Shown here piece by piece: positions 53,573 to 63,359 of a stretch of 64,000 nt of DNA (positions within the stretch are counted from its first letter, which is position 1; each line of letters begins with the position of its first letter). Below the pieces are notes generated by a model. The model made no database searches. It worked only from the letters and a program-made list of their open reading frames with translations, and was not told where the DNA came from. The DNA comes from Anaerocolumna sp. AGMB13020 (lineage in GTDB: Bacteria > Bacillota > Clostridia > Lachnospirales > Lachnospiraceae). The stretch is from NCBI RefSeq assembly GCF_033100115.1, contig NZ_CP136910.1:5534001-5598000 (forward strand). The letters run 5' to 3'. The position numbers were made by a program, and so were the translations under genes.

Positions 53573-54841
53573 ATGGAAAATACCTGGAAAAGAAATGTTT
53601 CAATATTTTTGGCTAGCCAGACGTTATCCCTATTTGGTTCTTCCCTGGTACAATATGCGATAACCTGGTACATTACGCTAAATACCAAATCTGGAATAAT
53701 GATGACCATATCTATTATTTGCGGTTTTCTCCCCACCTTTTTTCTATCGCCCTTTACCGGAGTATGGGCCGATCGTTATAACCGAAAAATACTGATTATG
53801 CTTTCTGACAGTCTTATTGCAGTATCCACTCTGATATTGGCTGTTGTGTTTTTGATGGGATATGATGCCTTTTGGATGATATTTTTAGTATCAGCAATCA
53901 GAGCGGTGGGGTCAGGCATTCAGGCACCGGCAATCAATGCTTATTTGCCCCAGTTAGTACCGGAGGATAAGTTACAGAAGGTAAATGCTACAAATGGAAC
54001 CATTCAGTCAATGATAATGCTGATTTCTCCTATGTTGAGCGGAGCTTTGTTAAATGAGGCTGGAATTACACCTATCTTCTTTATTGATGTAATTACTGCT
54101 GCACTTGCTGTTACAATATTGCTGTTATTTTTAAAGGTACCTTATAAGAAGGGAGCAAGGGAACTACAAAAGGTCTCTTATAAAGAAGACATGCTTCTGG
54201 GACTCAAATATGTAAGAAAACATGAGTTTGTAAGGGAATTCTTTGTGTTCAGCGGATTTTTTATGTTCCTGGCAGCTCCGGTTGCTTTTTTAACGCCATT
54301 ACAGGTTACCAGAAATTTCGGTGAGGAAGTATGGAGGCTTACAGGGATTGAAATGACCTTCTCTATTGGGATGATGGCAGGAGGAATATTAATGACTCAA
54401 TGGGAGGGATTTAAGAATAAAATATATACAATGACCTTATCCAGTGTGGTAATGGGAATATGTACGTTTGCCTTTGGGTTTGTAAATGTTTTCTGGATAT
54501 ATCTGTTCCTGATGGGGGTGTTTGGTTTTGTGATGCCTTTTTTCAATACAGTTTCTACTGTAATGCTGCAGGTTAATGTGGAAGAAGAGTACCTGGGAAG
54601 AGTATTTGGAGTTTTCGGCATGATCAGTAGTGCTTTAATGCCGCTTAGTATGCTGATATTCGGCCCTTTGGCAGATGCAATTGCCCTGGAAGGAATATTA
54701 ATAGCTACCGGATTACTCTTATGCCTGGAAGGGGTTATGTTATCCACCAGGAAAGCTTTACTAAAGGTGGGGGCACCGAAGGAAAGAAGGAAAGAAGCAC
54801 CTGTTGAAGGAGCAAGGGAAGAGCTGAAAGAAGAGTTTTGA
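53573..54841 (+). CDS. MFS transporter (MefA-like, drug efflux type)
   Basis: About twelve membrane helices. The motif between helices 2 and 3 is FTGVWADRYNRKILI, typical of the MFS_3/enterobactin-exporter-like group that includes macrolide efflux proteins. The ATG at 53573 follows GAGGAC; the ATG at 53552 has AGGA directly abutting it and would add seven residues. The charged C-terminal tail (RRKEAPVEGAREELKEEF) is short of predicted structure. The substrate is unknown. Confidence 0.85.
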   Translation: MENTWKRNVSIFLASQTLSLFGSSLVQYAITWYITLNTKSGIMMTISIICGFLPTFFLSPFTGVWADRYNRKILIMLSDSLIAVSTLILAVVFLMGYDAFWMIFLVSAIRAVGSGIQAPAINAYLPQLVPEDKLQKVNATNGTIQSMIMLISPMLSGALLNEAGITPIFFIDVITAALAVTILLLFLKVPYKKGARELQKVSYKEDMLLGLKYVRKHEFVREFFVFSGFFMFLAAPVAFLTPLQVTRNFGEEVWRLTGIEMTFSIGMMAGGILMTQWEGFKNKIYTMTLSSVVMGICTFAFGFVNVFWIYLFLMGVFGFVMPFFNTVSTVMLQVNVEEEYLGRVFGVFGMISSALMPLSMLIFGPLADAIALEGILIATGLLLCLEGVMLSTRKALLKVGAPKERRKEAPVEGAREELKEEF

Positions 54842-55097
54842 GGAGTGATCAAAGAGTTGTAGAGTAGAATTAAGGTCAATTTAATATATGGATAAGAAAA
54901 AATACGGTAATTGCCATGTGTATAATAAAAGATTGTATGAACAGAGGTTATACATCATAGGCTATATATGATATAATATAATACACTGTATGAAATCATA
55001 TATAAAAATTTGATAATTTGATATTGATTAACTGAACTTATAGAAATCAGTGCCCTTAATATAAATTTAGTGTTACACTTGGTATAAATTTAGAATA
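54842..55097. other. AT-rich intergenic region
   Basis: No gene or strong hairpin is seen between the MFS gene and the metA promoter. TATAAATTTAG occurs twice (about 55060 and 55083). Confidence 0.5.
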
Positions 55098-55126
55098 TTG
55101 ACTTTATAGTAATAATATAGTATATT
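55098..55126 (+). promoter_or_regulatory. Promoter of the T-box/metA unit
   Basis: TTGACT (55098-55103), 17-bp spacer, TATATT (55121-55126). Transcription would start near 55133, just before the T-box leader. Confidence 0.7.
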
Positions 55127-55140
55127 AAGTTAAAATAATA

Positions 55141-55420
55141 AAGGCTGTGAAAAGAAAAGTAAGCAATGGATAAAGATACAGAGAGCTTTATATGGTGAGA
55201 ATAAGCACAGAATACATTGCCCAAAATGGTCTTGGAGCCGCGTACCGACTACAGTATTTGTATAGGCTACGATGGGAGTGCCCATTACAGCACCAGAGTA
55301 TCGACAAGTTTCCGTACTCGCTAAGGTCTATATTGTGAGATATAGATAAATTAAGGTGGTAACACGAAGCATATGCTGTCGTCCTTGAAATTATAAGTAA
55401 GGGAGGGGAGCTTTTTTTGT
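55141..55420 (+). promoter_or_regulatory. T-box leader with methionine specifier
   Basis: Recognised parts, in order, are the AGTA element (near 55158), the stem I helix GCAATG/CATTGC, AGAGAG with a GGTGAGA distal loop, and a likely specifier ATG at 55226-55228 in CCAAAATGGTC. The T-box proper, AAGGTGGTAACACG, is at 55353-55366. A terminator stem then ends in seven T residues near 55412-55418. It should let metA be read when uncharged tRNA-Met binds. The T-box sequence departs slightly from the common GGTACCGCG form. Confidence 0.85.
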
Positions 55421-55567
55421 GTCCTTAGGCAGGAGCAGCAAGGAATATAATTAGGAATTTAGTAAATATAGAAATATAAAATTGAATAATATCTAGCAGA
55501 ACCAAACTGCTTACGTAACCCAATAGTGACCGTAACGAAGTTAAAAGAAAGAGGAGTAGGTGATAAC

Positions 55568-56500
55568 ATGCCAATTAAGGTTCAGAGTGAACTACCGGCT
55601 AAAAAAGTGCTGCAAGATGAAAATATATTTATTATGGATGAGGGAAGAGCTGTACATCAGGATATTCGTCCTTTACGTATAGCGATATTGAATCTCATGC
55701 CCTTAAAGGAAGATACAGAGGTTCAAATTTTAAGAAGTCTGTCCAACACACCTCTTCAGGTGGATATCACTTTTTTATCAACAGGAACTTATGTTGGTAA
55801 AAATACCGCATCCAGCCATCTGGATCAATTCTATCTTACTTTTGATGATATCAAGCATTTGAAATTTGATGGACTGATTATAACAGGAGCACCAGTTGAG
55901 CAGATGAAATTCGAGGAGGTTACTTATTGGGAGGAGCTTAAGACTATAATGGAATGGTCAAAGACAAATGTGACTTCTACCTTTCACATCTGTTGGGGAG
56001 CCCAGGCTGGTCTTTATTATCATTATGGGATACCTAAGATTTCATTGGAGGAAAAGCTTTTCGGTGTCTATAAGCATCATGTCTTAAATCGTAAAATACC
56101 TTTAATTAGAGGCTTTGATGACGTATTTTATGCACCACACTCCAGATATACAACTGTCTCTAAAGAAGAGATACTCAAGAAGCCGGAACTAACTGTATTG
56201 GCAGAATCCAAGGAAGCCGGAGTGTTTATTGTGATTGCAAAGGACGGAAGACAGGTGTTTGTAACCGGCCACCCTGAATATGACCGGACTACTCTTGATA
56301 AAGAGTACAAAAGAGATGTCGATAAAGGTCTGGATATTGATTTGCCGGAGAATTATTACACAGATGGGTTGACGTATGTAAGGCCAGAACTCACCTGGAG
56401 ATCTCATGCCAATGCTTTGTATACGAATTGGTTGAATTATTATGTTTATCAGGTAACGCCTTATGATTTGGATGAGATGCCGTTTGTTTACGAGATTTAG
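55568..56500 (+). CDS. metA: Homoserine O-acetyltransferase MetA
   Basis: Catalytic residues fall at the standard positions when the protein starts at ATG 55568: C142 (HICWGAQ), H235 and E237 (TGHPEYD). This confirms the start over the ATG at 55526. Residue 111 is Glu (ITGAPVE); from published MetA work Glu111 marks use of acetyl-CoA, whereas Gly marks succinyl-CoA. It catalyses the first committed step from homoserine to methionine in the cytoplasm. It sits behind a Met T-box, so methionine starvation should induce it. Confidence 0.95.
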   Translation: MPIKVQSELPAKKVLQDENIFIMDEGRAVHQDIRPLRIAILNLMPLKEDTEVQILRSLSNTPLQVDITFLSTGTYVGKNTASSHLDQFYLTFDDIKHLKFDGLIITGAPVEQMKFEEVTYWEELKTIMEWSKTNVTSTFHICWGAQAGLYYHYGIPKISLEEKLFGVYKHHVLNRKIPLIRGFDDVFYAPHSRYTTVSKEEILKKPELTVLAESKEAGVFIVIAKDGRQVFVTGHPEYDRTTLDKEYKRDVDKGLDIDLPENYYTDGLTYVRPELTWRSHANALYTNWLNYYVYQVTPYDLDEMPFVYEI

Positions 56501-56616
56501 TGAGGGCTGCAGAAAGATTATTAGTTTTGATTTTCAAAATATGTACTTTGGATGAATTCGAATCAAAAGGTTTAAAACGGGTGGAATGGGGACACCAGGA
56601 AGGGAGGTGCATACAC

Positions 56617-57153
56617 TTGAAAAAATACAATAAACTAGTAAGAGATAGAATTCCTGAAATGATTGAAAAGGATGGACACAAAGCTAAATTTAAGACACTT
56701 TCTGATAAAGCTTATCTCACAGCTCTTGATAAAAAGCTCTTGGAAGAAGTGAAAGAGTATCAGGAAGATAAGAGTATTGAGGAAATGGCAGATGTGCTGG
56801 AAGTGTTATATACTATTTGTAATACCCGTGGATATACAATCGATGAGTTAGAAGTAAAACGTCAGGAGAAATATATAGCGCGAGGTGGCTTTGAAAAGAA
56901 ATTGTTTTTGGAGTATGTGGAGGATGACAAAGCTAATCAGATAGAAACGGTATCAGATATGAAAGCTATTAAGAAGTGGAGGGAGATACCAGAAGATTGG
57001 AAGAAGATACTTTTGAACAATGTGTTTTGCAGTAATTGCAAGTTAACATCTATTGTGGATTATGCAGTTGTAAATGATACACATGGCATTGTACTTCAAG
57101 GGAAGTGTGCTAAGTGCGGCAACTCTGTTGCCAGATATGTGGAAGATTATTGA
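56617..57153 (+). CDS. MazG-like nucleotide pyrophosphohydrolase with zinc-ribbon tail
   Basis: It begins YNKLVRDRIPEMI, the signature of the small MazG-like/PRA-PH-like family, with EEVKEY and EEMADVLEVLY supplying the acidic metal-binding residues. After about residue 125 comes a C-terminal zinc ribbon with FCSNC and GKCAKCG pairs, which is not part of the family. The TTG at 56617 is chosen because AGGGAGGTG lies 7 bases upstream; an in-frame start at 56500 would overlap metA and add unrelated residues. The substrate is unknown. Confidence 0.75.
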   Translation: MKKYNKLVRDRIPEMIEKDGHKAKFKTLSDKAYLTALDKKLLEEVKEYQEDKSIEEMADVLEVLYTICNTRGYTIDELEVKRQEKYIARGGFEKKLFLEYVEDDKANQIETVSDMKAIKKWREIPEDWKKILLNNVFCSNCKLTSIVDYAVVNDTHGIVLQGKCAKCGNSVARYVEDY

Positions 57154-57215
57154 TTTTTTAGATGAACATAAATCTAACAAATGTGAAGCGGGAAATATCA
57201 CAATAGTAGGACTAC

Positions 57216-57250
57216 AAGGTCACGGTAAAACCAACCGTGACCTTATTTTT
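57216..57250 (+). terminator. Terminator of the metA unit
   Basis: A perfect 11-bp stem AAGGTCACGGT/ACCGTGACCTT (57216-57226 with 57234-57244) followed by ATTTTT. Confidence 0.9.
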
Positions 57251-57405
57251 ATGTCTGAAATCTGTACAAAGCTATTGAAACTATAATCATTTGAAATAGA
57301 CACATTAACAATTTAGAAACAATTTAGAAACACAATACAAATATCCAGGGATTAAACTTATCTAACAAATAATTACTGAACCAAAGAGAAAGGAGCTTTT
57401 CATTT

Positions 57406-58704
57406 ATGAAAATAGAAAAGCAGCAGAATAAAAAGAAAATCAAAAGAGTAGAAAAAAGTATCAGAAGTCAAATAATCGCAACAGGACTCTGCCCATTAGT
57501 AATGATGTCTACATCCATTTCAATATTGTCCCTCAGGGGAGTTGACCCAATGCTCGTATCCAATACCATTGCCTTTGTGCTCCTGATTGGAATTGTTCAG
57601 CTGCTCTATGTTGCACACAGTATCGTGAAACCTATCCGTATTGCGGAGGAATGTATTATGCAGGTAGCTGAAGGCAGACTGGATTTTGATATTGATGATA
57701 AAATGAGAAAACGCCGGGATGAGATCGGCTCAATGGCTGAATCCCTGATGGGTTTAAGAGATAAATTAAAGGGTACTATGACTGATATTCAGGAAGTATC
57801 CCATAAACTGTTAAGCTCCGAGGAGGTTATGGAAAGAATGGTGGTAGAAGCCAATTCAGTAACTGGTCAAATTGAAACGGCAGTAGAAATGATTTCCAAG
57901 GATGCAAAAAATCAAAATATTGATATGAAGGAAGCCTCTGAGCATATCGAAAGAATTGGACTTATGATAAGTAATATCGTGAGCAGTGTGGAGCTTTTGG
58001 AGGAGACCTCAGCTAAAATGAAAGAGGATGGAAATAAATCCAGCGAAATCATGGAGGATCTTGATAAATCCAATCAAAGAACCAATAATGCAATTGAGAG
58101 GATAAACCAGCAAGTGCATTTAACCTATACCGCTTCTGTGCGAATCAATGATGTCATTCAGATGATAACTTCCATAGCCAAACAGACGGTTCTGCTTGCC
58201 CTAAACGCCAGCATAGAAGCAGCCAGAGCAGGAGAACATGGCAAAGGATTTTCTGTAGTTGCTGAAGAAATCAGCCTATTGGCTAATCAATCAAGTGCCT
58301 CTGCTAAGGAAATCGACGCTATCATAAGAGACCTCTCAACAGAATCCGGTAAAATGTTAGTTATTATGAAGGAGGTGTTGACAGATGTTGATAAACAGAA
58401 AGTAAAACTGCTTGAGACTCAGGGCCATTTTATGAAAGTGAATGCTGGAATTGGAGTCAACCTACAGGGAATTCTGGAAATCAAAACACAAACACAAATT
58501 TGTGATGCGGCAAAAGACAAGATAACAGAAGCCATTGAAGCCTTGCGAATGATATCCGAGGTAAGCGTTTATTCTACCAATGAGACCAAAGCATCGGTTA
58601 CCGGTTTAAATCAGAATATAGGTGAAATTGCTGTTTCCGCTTCTCAACTTAAGGATTATGCGGAAACTTTGAATAACCAGATAAGATATTTTTCAGTTGA
58701 ATAA
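57406..58704 (+). CDS. Methyl-accepting chemotaxis-like receptor without sensor domain
   Basis: Two closely spaced N-terminal membrane helices (about residues 25-45 and 50-70) are joined by only a few residues, so there is no real outer ligand domain. HAMP (about 70-125) and a cytoplasmic signalling domain follow. The hairpin tip reads [20 protein letters not shown], close to the consensus. It may sense an internal or membrane signal or work with the neighbouring membrane proteins. AAAGGAG precedes the ATG. A short GGC/GCC hairpin with TTTTT near 58711-58727 may end it. Confidence 0.85.
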   Translation: MKIEKQQNKKKIKRVEKSIRSQIIATGLCPLVMMSTSISILSLRGVDPMLVSNTIAFVLLIGIVQLLYVAHSIVKPIRIAEECIMQVAEGRLDFDIDDKMRKRRDEIGSMAESLMGLRDKLKGTMTDIQEVSHKLLSSEEVMERMVVEANSVTGQIETAVEMISKDAKNQNIDMKEASEHIERIGLMISNIVSSVELLEETSAKMKEDGNKSSEIMEDLDKSNQRTNNAIERINQQVHLTYTASVRINDVIQMITSIAKQTVLLALNASIEAARAGEHGKGFSVVAEEISLLANQSSASAKEIDAIIRDLSTESGKMLVIMKEVLTDVDKQKVKLLETQGHFMKVNAGIGVNLQGILEIKTQTQICDAAKDKITEAIEALRMISEVSVYSTNETKASVTGLNQNIGEIAVSASQLKDYAETLNNQIRYFSVE

Positions 58705-58754
58705 AATAGAAGGCCTTTGCCTGTTTTTATGATATTATATATACGGAGCGTACC

Positions 58755-59471
58755 ATGAAGGATAAAAAGAAATTAAATCTAATCCAATATGTCAAAGAGA
58801 CAAATGTTTTCTTCAAAACCCAGTACGGAAGCAACATAAGCCGTTCCCTGCATTTAACTGGTGCAGCCATAACTGTCAGTTTTTTTATTGTGGCAGGCAA
58901 ACTGTTTATGGGAATATTGTCCTTGTCTTTTTTTGCTTGTGCAAATGCATTTTATTCAATTGGAATGATTGTTGCAAAAAGTATAGCCTTAACCGGAATC
59001 AGAAAAGCCAGTGATATAAATAAACAATATCAGTACTTTATTTACTCCAGCACGGTACTTATATGTTCAAGCCTACTTTATATCCTGTATTCTGTTCGGT
59101 TGTTTTATAGCCCGATGACAGCCTCCTACCACATGATTGCTGCTTTGGGAATCGCTGCAGTTACTTTTACAGAAGTTGGACTGAACATTCGAGGAGTAAT
59201 AGTAACCAGGTATAATAATACTCTACTTTTACATGCAATTAAAATGATAAATCTATCTGCTTCATTCATAGCATTGGTATTAACGCAGACTGCTTTATTA
59301 TCTTTCACTGGTAATGAAGCAGATCCTGTAGAAATCTCAAATGCCAATGGCTTAATCGGAATTCTAATGGGTACAGTAGCAGCTTTCATTGGTTTTTCTA
59401 TGTTATACAGGGTGAGAATGCTAAAAAATAAAGAAATAGAAAGTGCAAAGAATAACAGCTTGCATCTTTAA
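58755..59471 (+). CDS. Six-helix membrane protein, unknown
   Basis: 238 residues with about six membrane helices arranged in pairs. An N-terminal basic soluble part reads YVKETNVFFKTQYGSNISRSLH. I do not recognise the family. It lies 50 bp after the chemoreceptor and 13 bp before the response regulator, so it is probably part of the same signalling unit. GGAG precedes the ATG. Confidence 0.7.
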   Translation: MKDKKKLNLIQYVKETNVFFKTQYGSNISRSLHLTGAAITVSFFIVAGKLFMGILSLSFFACANAFYSIGMIVAKSIALTGIRKASDINKQYQYFIYSSTVLICSSLLYILYSVRLFYSPMTASYHMIAALGIAAVTFTEVGLNIRGVIVTRYNNTLLLHAIKMINLSASFIALVLTQTALLSFTGNEADPVEISNANGLIGILMGTVAAFIGFSMLYRVRMLKNKEIESAKNNSLHL

Positions 59472-59484
59472 AAGGAGGAAAGTT

Positions 59485-60156
59485 ATGATTAATATATTGG
59501 TGGTAGAAGATGATGCAGAATTAAACAGAATTGTATGTACGTATCTAAACGACAGTGGTTTTCAGGCAAAAGGCTGCTTGAATGCCAACACGGCTTATGA
59601 AGAAATGTATAATACTATATATGAACTAATCGTGTCTGATATTATGATGCCGGAAATAGACGGGTTTGAGTTTGCAAGAACTGTACGTCGGGTTAACCAA
59701 ACAATACCCATATTATTTATGTCTGCCAAAGACGATCTTCCTTCTAAACAAAAGGGTTTTCAGCTTGGAATAGATGACTATATGGTCAAGCCTATTGTAC
59801 TGGACGAGCTGGTGCTGCGATTAAGAGCACTTCTTCGCAGGGCAAATATTGAAATGGAGAGAAGATTAATCATTGGAAATCTGATCTTGGATGCAGATGC
59901 TGTAACGGCAACCATAGGAGAGGAAGAAGTTACAGTTACTACCAGAGAATTCAATATCTTATATAAGCTGCTGTCCTATCCCAAGAAGACCTTTTCAAGA
60001 GCACAGCTAATGGATGAATTCTGGGGAATCGATACAGATACAAGCCTTAGGGCAGTGGACGTTTATGTGACCAAACTAAGGGATAAGTTCTCCACTTGCG
60101 ATGGGTTTAAAATTGTGACAGTCCGGGGGATTGGCTACAAGGCGGTGTTATCATGA
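59485..60156 (+). CDS. OmpR-family response regulator
   Basis: Receiver with VVEDDAELN (acidic pocket), phospho-acceptor D52 in SDIMMPEIDG and K in MSAKDD, followed by a winged-helix DNA-binding domain ending in TVRGIGYKAVLS. The ATG at 59485 follows AGGAGG; an upstream in-frame ATG at 59443 would overlap the previous gene. It overlaps the kinase gene by four bases (ATGA). Confidence 0.9.
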   Translation: MINILVVEDDAELNRIVCTYLNDSGFQAKGCLNANTAYEEMYNTIYELIVSDIMMPEIDGFEFARTVRRVNQTIPILFMSAKDDLPSKQKGFQLGIDDYMVKPIVLDELVLRLRALLRRANIEMERRLIIGNLILDADAVTATIGEEEVTVTTREFNILYKLLSYPKKTFSRAQLMDEFWGIDTDTSLRAVDVYVTKLRDKFSTCDGFKIVTVRGIGYKAVLS

Positions 60157-61265
60157 ACCAGGAAAGCAGGCCTGTTCGTAAAAGAAGGAATTTCTTAAAT
60201 GTTTTATTTGTATTTTTTCCCACACTGTTATTTTTTTATTTAATAACAACGGCACAGTTTTTTATCTTGGGAGAGTATTTGGATTATCAGAATATCTCAG
60301 CGATTCATAGGGTGCTAATAATTGGTTTTTGGTTTCTTTGTGCATCGGTCTTTACCTATCTGACTCTGAGGCAGATCAACTATCGTTATGAGAAACCCAT
60401 GAAGGCCTTTGCCAAAGCGACCAATCAGGTGGCAAACGGGGATTTTTCAGTATATGTACCGCCGCTGCATACAGCAGATAAGATGGATTATCTGGATTAT
60501 ATGTTTCTTGACTTTAATAAAATGGTAGAAGAGCTTGGAAGTATCGAGACCCTGAAAACTGATTTTATCTCAAATGTTTCCCACGAGATAAAGACGCCAA
60601 TTGCTGTTATACAGAATTACGCGGAGCTCCTTCAAAAAGAATCGGCTTCAGAGGTACAGTGCTTAGAGTATGCCAAATCAATAGAAGAAGCGGCAAAACG
60701 ATTGTCAAATCTGATAACAAACATCTTAAAACTTAATAAGCTTGAAAATCAAAAGATAAAACCAGAGGTCTTTGAATATGATATATGCAGACAATTGAGT
60801 GAGTCTGTAATACAATTTGTTGAGGTGTTGGAACAGAAGAACATTGAATTTGATGCGGACTTAGAAGACCGGGCGATTATCCTTGCCGATGAAACACTGC
60901 TGGAATTAGTATGGAATAATCTTTTGTCTAATGCTATTAAATTTACGGAACCGGGAGGTGCAATTTCCTTGAAGCAGAGCTCTTTAGAGGACAGTATTCT
61001 TGTAACAGTAACGGATACCGGATGTGGTATGAATGAAGACAGCATGAAACATATATTTGATAAATTCTATCAGGGGGATACATCACACTCCAAAGAAGGA
61101 AATGGTCTGGGGCTCGCATTAACCTTACGTGTGCTGCAATTACATGAAGGTACGATTAAGGTTAACAGTATCCCCGGTAGAGGAACCTCCTTTACGGTTA
61201 CCTTGCCAGTGTTTCTTTCGGATAAGGTGGAAGAAGAAAGCTTACAGGAGGATATCTACCTATGA
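60153..61265 (+). CDS. Sensor histidine kinase
   Basis: 370 residues: two membrane helices (about 18-38 and 52-72) with a short outer loop, HAMP (73-130), HisKA with H144 in NVSHEIKTP, and HATPase with the TGCGMNED and GNGLGLAL motifs. The tiny outer loop suggests it senses within the membrane or through partner proteins. Translation is coupled to the regulator before it and the membrane protein after it. Confidence 0.9.
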   Translation: MNQESRPVRKRRNFLNVLFVFFPTLLFFYLITTAQFFILGEYLDYQNISAIHRVLIIGFWFLCASVFTYLTLRQINYRYEKPMKAFAKATNQVANGDFSVYVPPLHTADKMDYLDYMFLDFNKMVEELGSIETLKTDFISNVSHEIKTPIAVIQNYAELLQKESASEVQCLEYAKSIEEAAKRLSNLITNILKLNKLENQKIKPEVFEYDICRQLSESVIQFVEVLEQKNIEFDADLEDRAIILADETLLELVWNNLLSNAIKFTEPGGAISLKQSSLEDSILVTVTDTGCGMNEDSMKHIFDKFYQGDTSHSKEGNGLGLALTLRVLQLHEGTIKVNSIPGRGTSFTVTLPVFLSDKVEEESLQEDIYL

Positions 61266-61831
61266 CCGAGATTGTAAAAAGCAACCATGCCTTTATAGGC
61301 TATGAATATAAGGAAGTTATAACAAATGCAGATAAGGTATCCTTTCTCATTGATATTTATGAAAATTTTGGTTGGATAGTGGATAAGAATGTAACACATA
61401 CGCTTACAATGAGAACCACAAATCACCATTCAAATATTGTTCTGCGGTTAAAGAGAGACCGTAAGATAATAAATAAGATGGAACTAACCAGGTTGCAGCG
61501 TAACTTTGAATTTTGCATGAAGGATATTGAGCAGCTGGAAAATTCCATAACCTCCAAAGCAACCATGTATGCATTGATTGTAGCTTTTATCGGTACAGCT
61601 TTTATGGCAGGTTCCGTATTTGCCGTTACAGCCGATCCACCAAGAATTGTGTTGTGCGTTTTTCTTGCGGTACCTGCATTTGCAGGCTGGATATTACCTT
61701 ATTTCATATATAAAAAAGTGAAAAGAGAACGGGCAGAAAAAGTTAATCCCCTCATCGAAGAAACGAAAGATCAAATCTATGAGATATGTGAGAAAGGCAA
61801 TAAACTGTTACATGACTGGAATAAAAAATAG
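61262..61831 (+). CDS. Small membrane protein coupled to the kinase, unknown
   Basis: 189 residues. A soluble N-terminal domain of about 95 residues begins NHAFIGYEYKEV. Two membrane helices (about 102-124 and 130-152) and a charged helical tail follow. It overlaps the kinase stop by four bases. I do not recognise the family; the tight coupling suggests it works with the kinase or is its target. Confidence 0.7.
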   Translation: MTEIVKSNHAFIGYEYKEVITNADKVSFLIDIYENFGWIVDKNVTHTLTMRTTNHHSNIVLRLKRDRKIINKMELTRLQRNFEFCMKDIEQLENSITSKATMYALIVAFIGTAFMAGSVFAVTADPPRIVLCVFLAVPAFAGWILPYFIYKKVKRERAEKVNPLIEETKDQIYEICEKGNKLLHDWNKK

Positions 61832-61832
61832 T

Positions 61833-61900
61833 GAAAGTAACAATGAAAGCAACAATAAAAGCAACAATAAAGGCAATAATAAAAGCAACAATAAAAGCAA
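61833..61900 (+). repeat. 12-bp tandem repeat
   Basis: Five full copies of a unit close to AAAAGCAACAAT (61833-61892) and a partial sixth. It begins just after the stop codon of the preceding gene and runs into the terminator stem. Confidence 0.85.
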
Positions 61901-61942
61901 AAGGACATATAACCTGATAGCAACGGTTATATGTCCTTTTTA
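61899..61942 (+). terminator. Terminator of the two-component unit
   Basis: A perfect 16-bp stem (61899-61914 with 61925-61940) ending in TTTTT. Confidence 0.95.
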
Positions 61943-62136
61943 ATACGAGTAAATGAATATCGGTAGTAGAGGGTGTATAGGGTAGGATGGCCTGTTTCAT
62001 ATAAAGTCTTGTAGGTGGAGCGCTGGAGTAATTAATATTATTCAAACAAAACAGAAGCAAAACAGAAACAATACTTTGATATACTTTAGCATCATCAGGA
62101 AGCATTACAAAATATGAGAAGTAAGGAGGTATTATT

Positions 62137-62459
62137 ATGGCAAAAGCTAAGCTGATTCAAGTGAACAAGAGAATTGAAGAAAATGTAATTTACGGATACA
62201 AAAAGATAGAATGCGGTGTTGTCGAAGGTTATAAAAAAATTGAACAGGGTATAGTCGGCGGTTTTCATAAAATGTCTGATAACTTCGTGGATAACTATCT
62301 TACATAAGAGGATGAATCTGTTGAGGAGGCAATAAAGAGCGACTTAAGGAAGAACAGGCTCTCCGCGAGGACATGAAAAGGCATGAAAGGAATCAAAAAA
62401 GCAGTAGTAACAAAATGCTTGAGGAAATTAATAAAAATATAGTTATAAAAAAATATTAA
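62137..62459 (+). pseudogene. Decayed small coiled-coil protein gene
   Basis: The first frame (ATG 62137, AAGGAGGT upstream) gives 56 residues with the repeats EENVIYGYKKIE and VVEGYKKIEQGIV, then stops at TAA 62305. Translation past the stop continues sensibly (EDESVEEA). After a single-base shift near 62331-62339 it continues as RLKEEQALREDMKRHERNQ up to TAA 62457. This is the pattern of small Lachnospiraceae proteins ending in an EEAK.RL.EEQ..RE tail. A nonsense change plus a frameshift is the simplest reading. A functional 56-residue short form cannot be excluded. Confidence 0.65.
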
Positions 62460-62483
62460 TCAGAAAAAAGTTTAAGGAGGAGA

Positions 62484-63290
62484 ATGAGTATGAGAACACA
62501 AGGAAAAAGCATTGTAGTAACCGGTGGAGGCAATGGAGTAGGAAGGGAATTGGTATTGCAGCTTCTTAAGAAGGGGGCAGTTGTTTATGCCGTTGATATA
62601 AATGAGGTGGCTCTAAAGGAGACCGTTAAGCTCGCGGGGGGTGAGGGTAAAAGATTATTTACTTATGTGGTTGATATATCTGATAAAGCAGCAGTTTTTG
62701 CATTTGCTGAAAATGTAATAAAAGACCATGGTAAGGTAGATGGAATTATTAACAATGCAGGAATAATTCAACCCTTTGTCTACTTAAATGAATTGGAAAT
62801 GGACCGTATTGAAAGGGTCCTGAATATAAATTTTTATGGAACCCTTTACATGGTAAAAGCTTTTTTACCCCACTTGCTAAAGCGCCCTGAAGCACATATA
62901 GTTAATGTATCCAGTATGGGAGGCTTCCTGCCGGTACCGGGTCAAAGCATATATGGTGCATCAAAAGCTGCTGTAAAGCTTCTGACAGAAGGGTTATCCT
63001 CCGAGCTGGTTGATACTGAGGTTAAAGTTTCCGTTGTCATACCCGGTGGTATTGCTACTGATATCAAAAAGAATTCTAATATATCCTATAAAGTGTCAGG
63101 CGAAAGCAGTAAATCTAAGATGGTTTTATCACCGGCAAAGGCAGCTGAACTTATCATTAGGGCTATGGAGAAGCAAAAGCTTCGTACCTATATCGGTAAA
63201 GACTGCAAAGTAATGAATGGGTTATATAAATTGAGTTCCTCTCTGGCTATGAAAATGATAAACAAAGTTATGAGTGCCAGTGAACATTAA
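62484..63290 (+). CDS. SDR family oxidoreductase
   Basis: Classical short-chain dehydrogenase: the cofactor motif TGGGNGVGRE, NNAG, catalytic Ser in NVSSMGG and YGASK with the catalytic Tyr and Lys. About 268 residues, typical. AAGGAGG lies upstream; the ATG at 62484 or the in-frame ATG at 62490 could be used. The substrate is unknown. Confidence 0.9.
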   Translation: MSMRTQGKSIVVTGGGNGVGRELVLQLLKKGAVVYAVDINEVALKETVKLAGGEGKRLFTYVVDISDKAAVFAFAENVIKDHGKVDGIINNAGIIQPFVYLNELEMDRIERVLNINFYGTLYMVKAFLPHLLKRPEAHIVNVSSMGGFLPVPGQSIYGASKAAVKLLTEGLSSELVDTEVKVSVVIPGGIATDIKKNSNISYKVSGESSKSKMVLSPAKAAELIIRAMEKQKLRTYIGKDCKVMNGLYKLSSSLAMKMINKVMSASEH

Positions 63291-63359
63291 TCCTGGTGAA
63301 TAAAAGGATTCGTTTCATTTATACATTTTATTGCTCATGGTAGCTGAAGGAGAGGAAGA

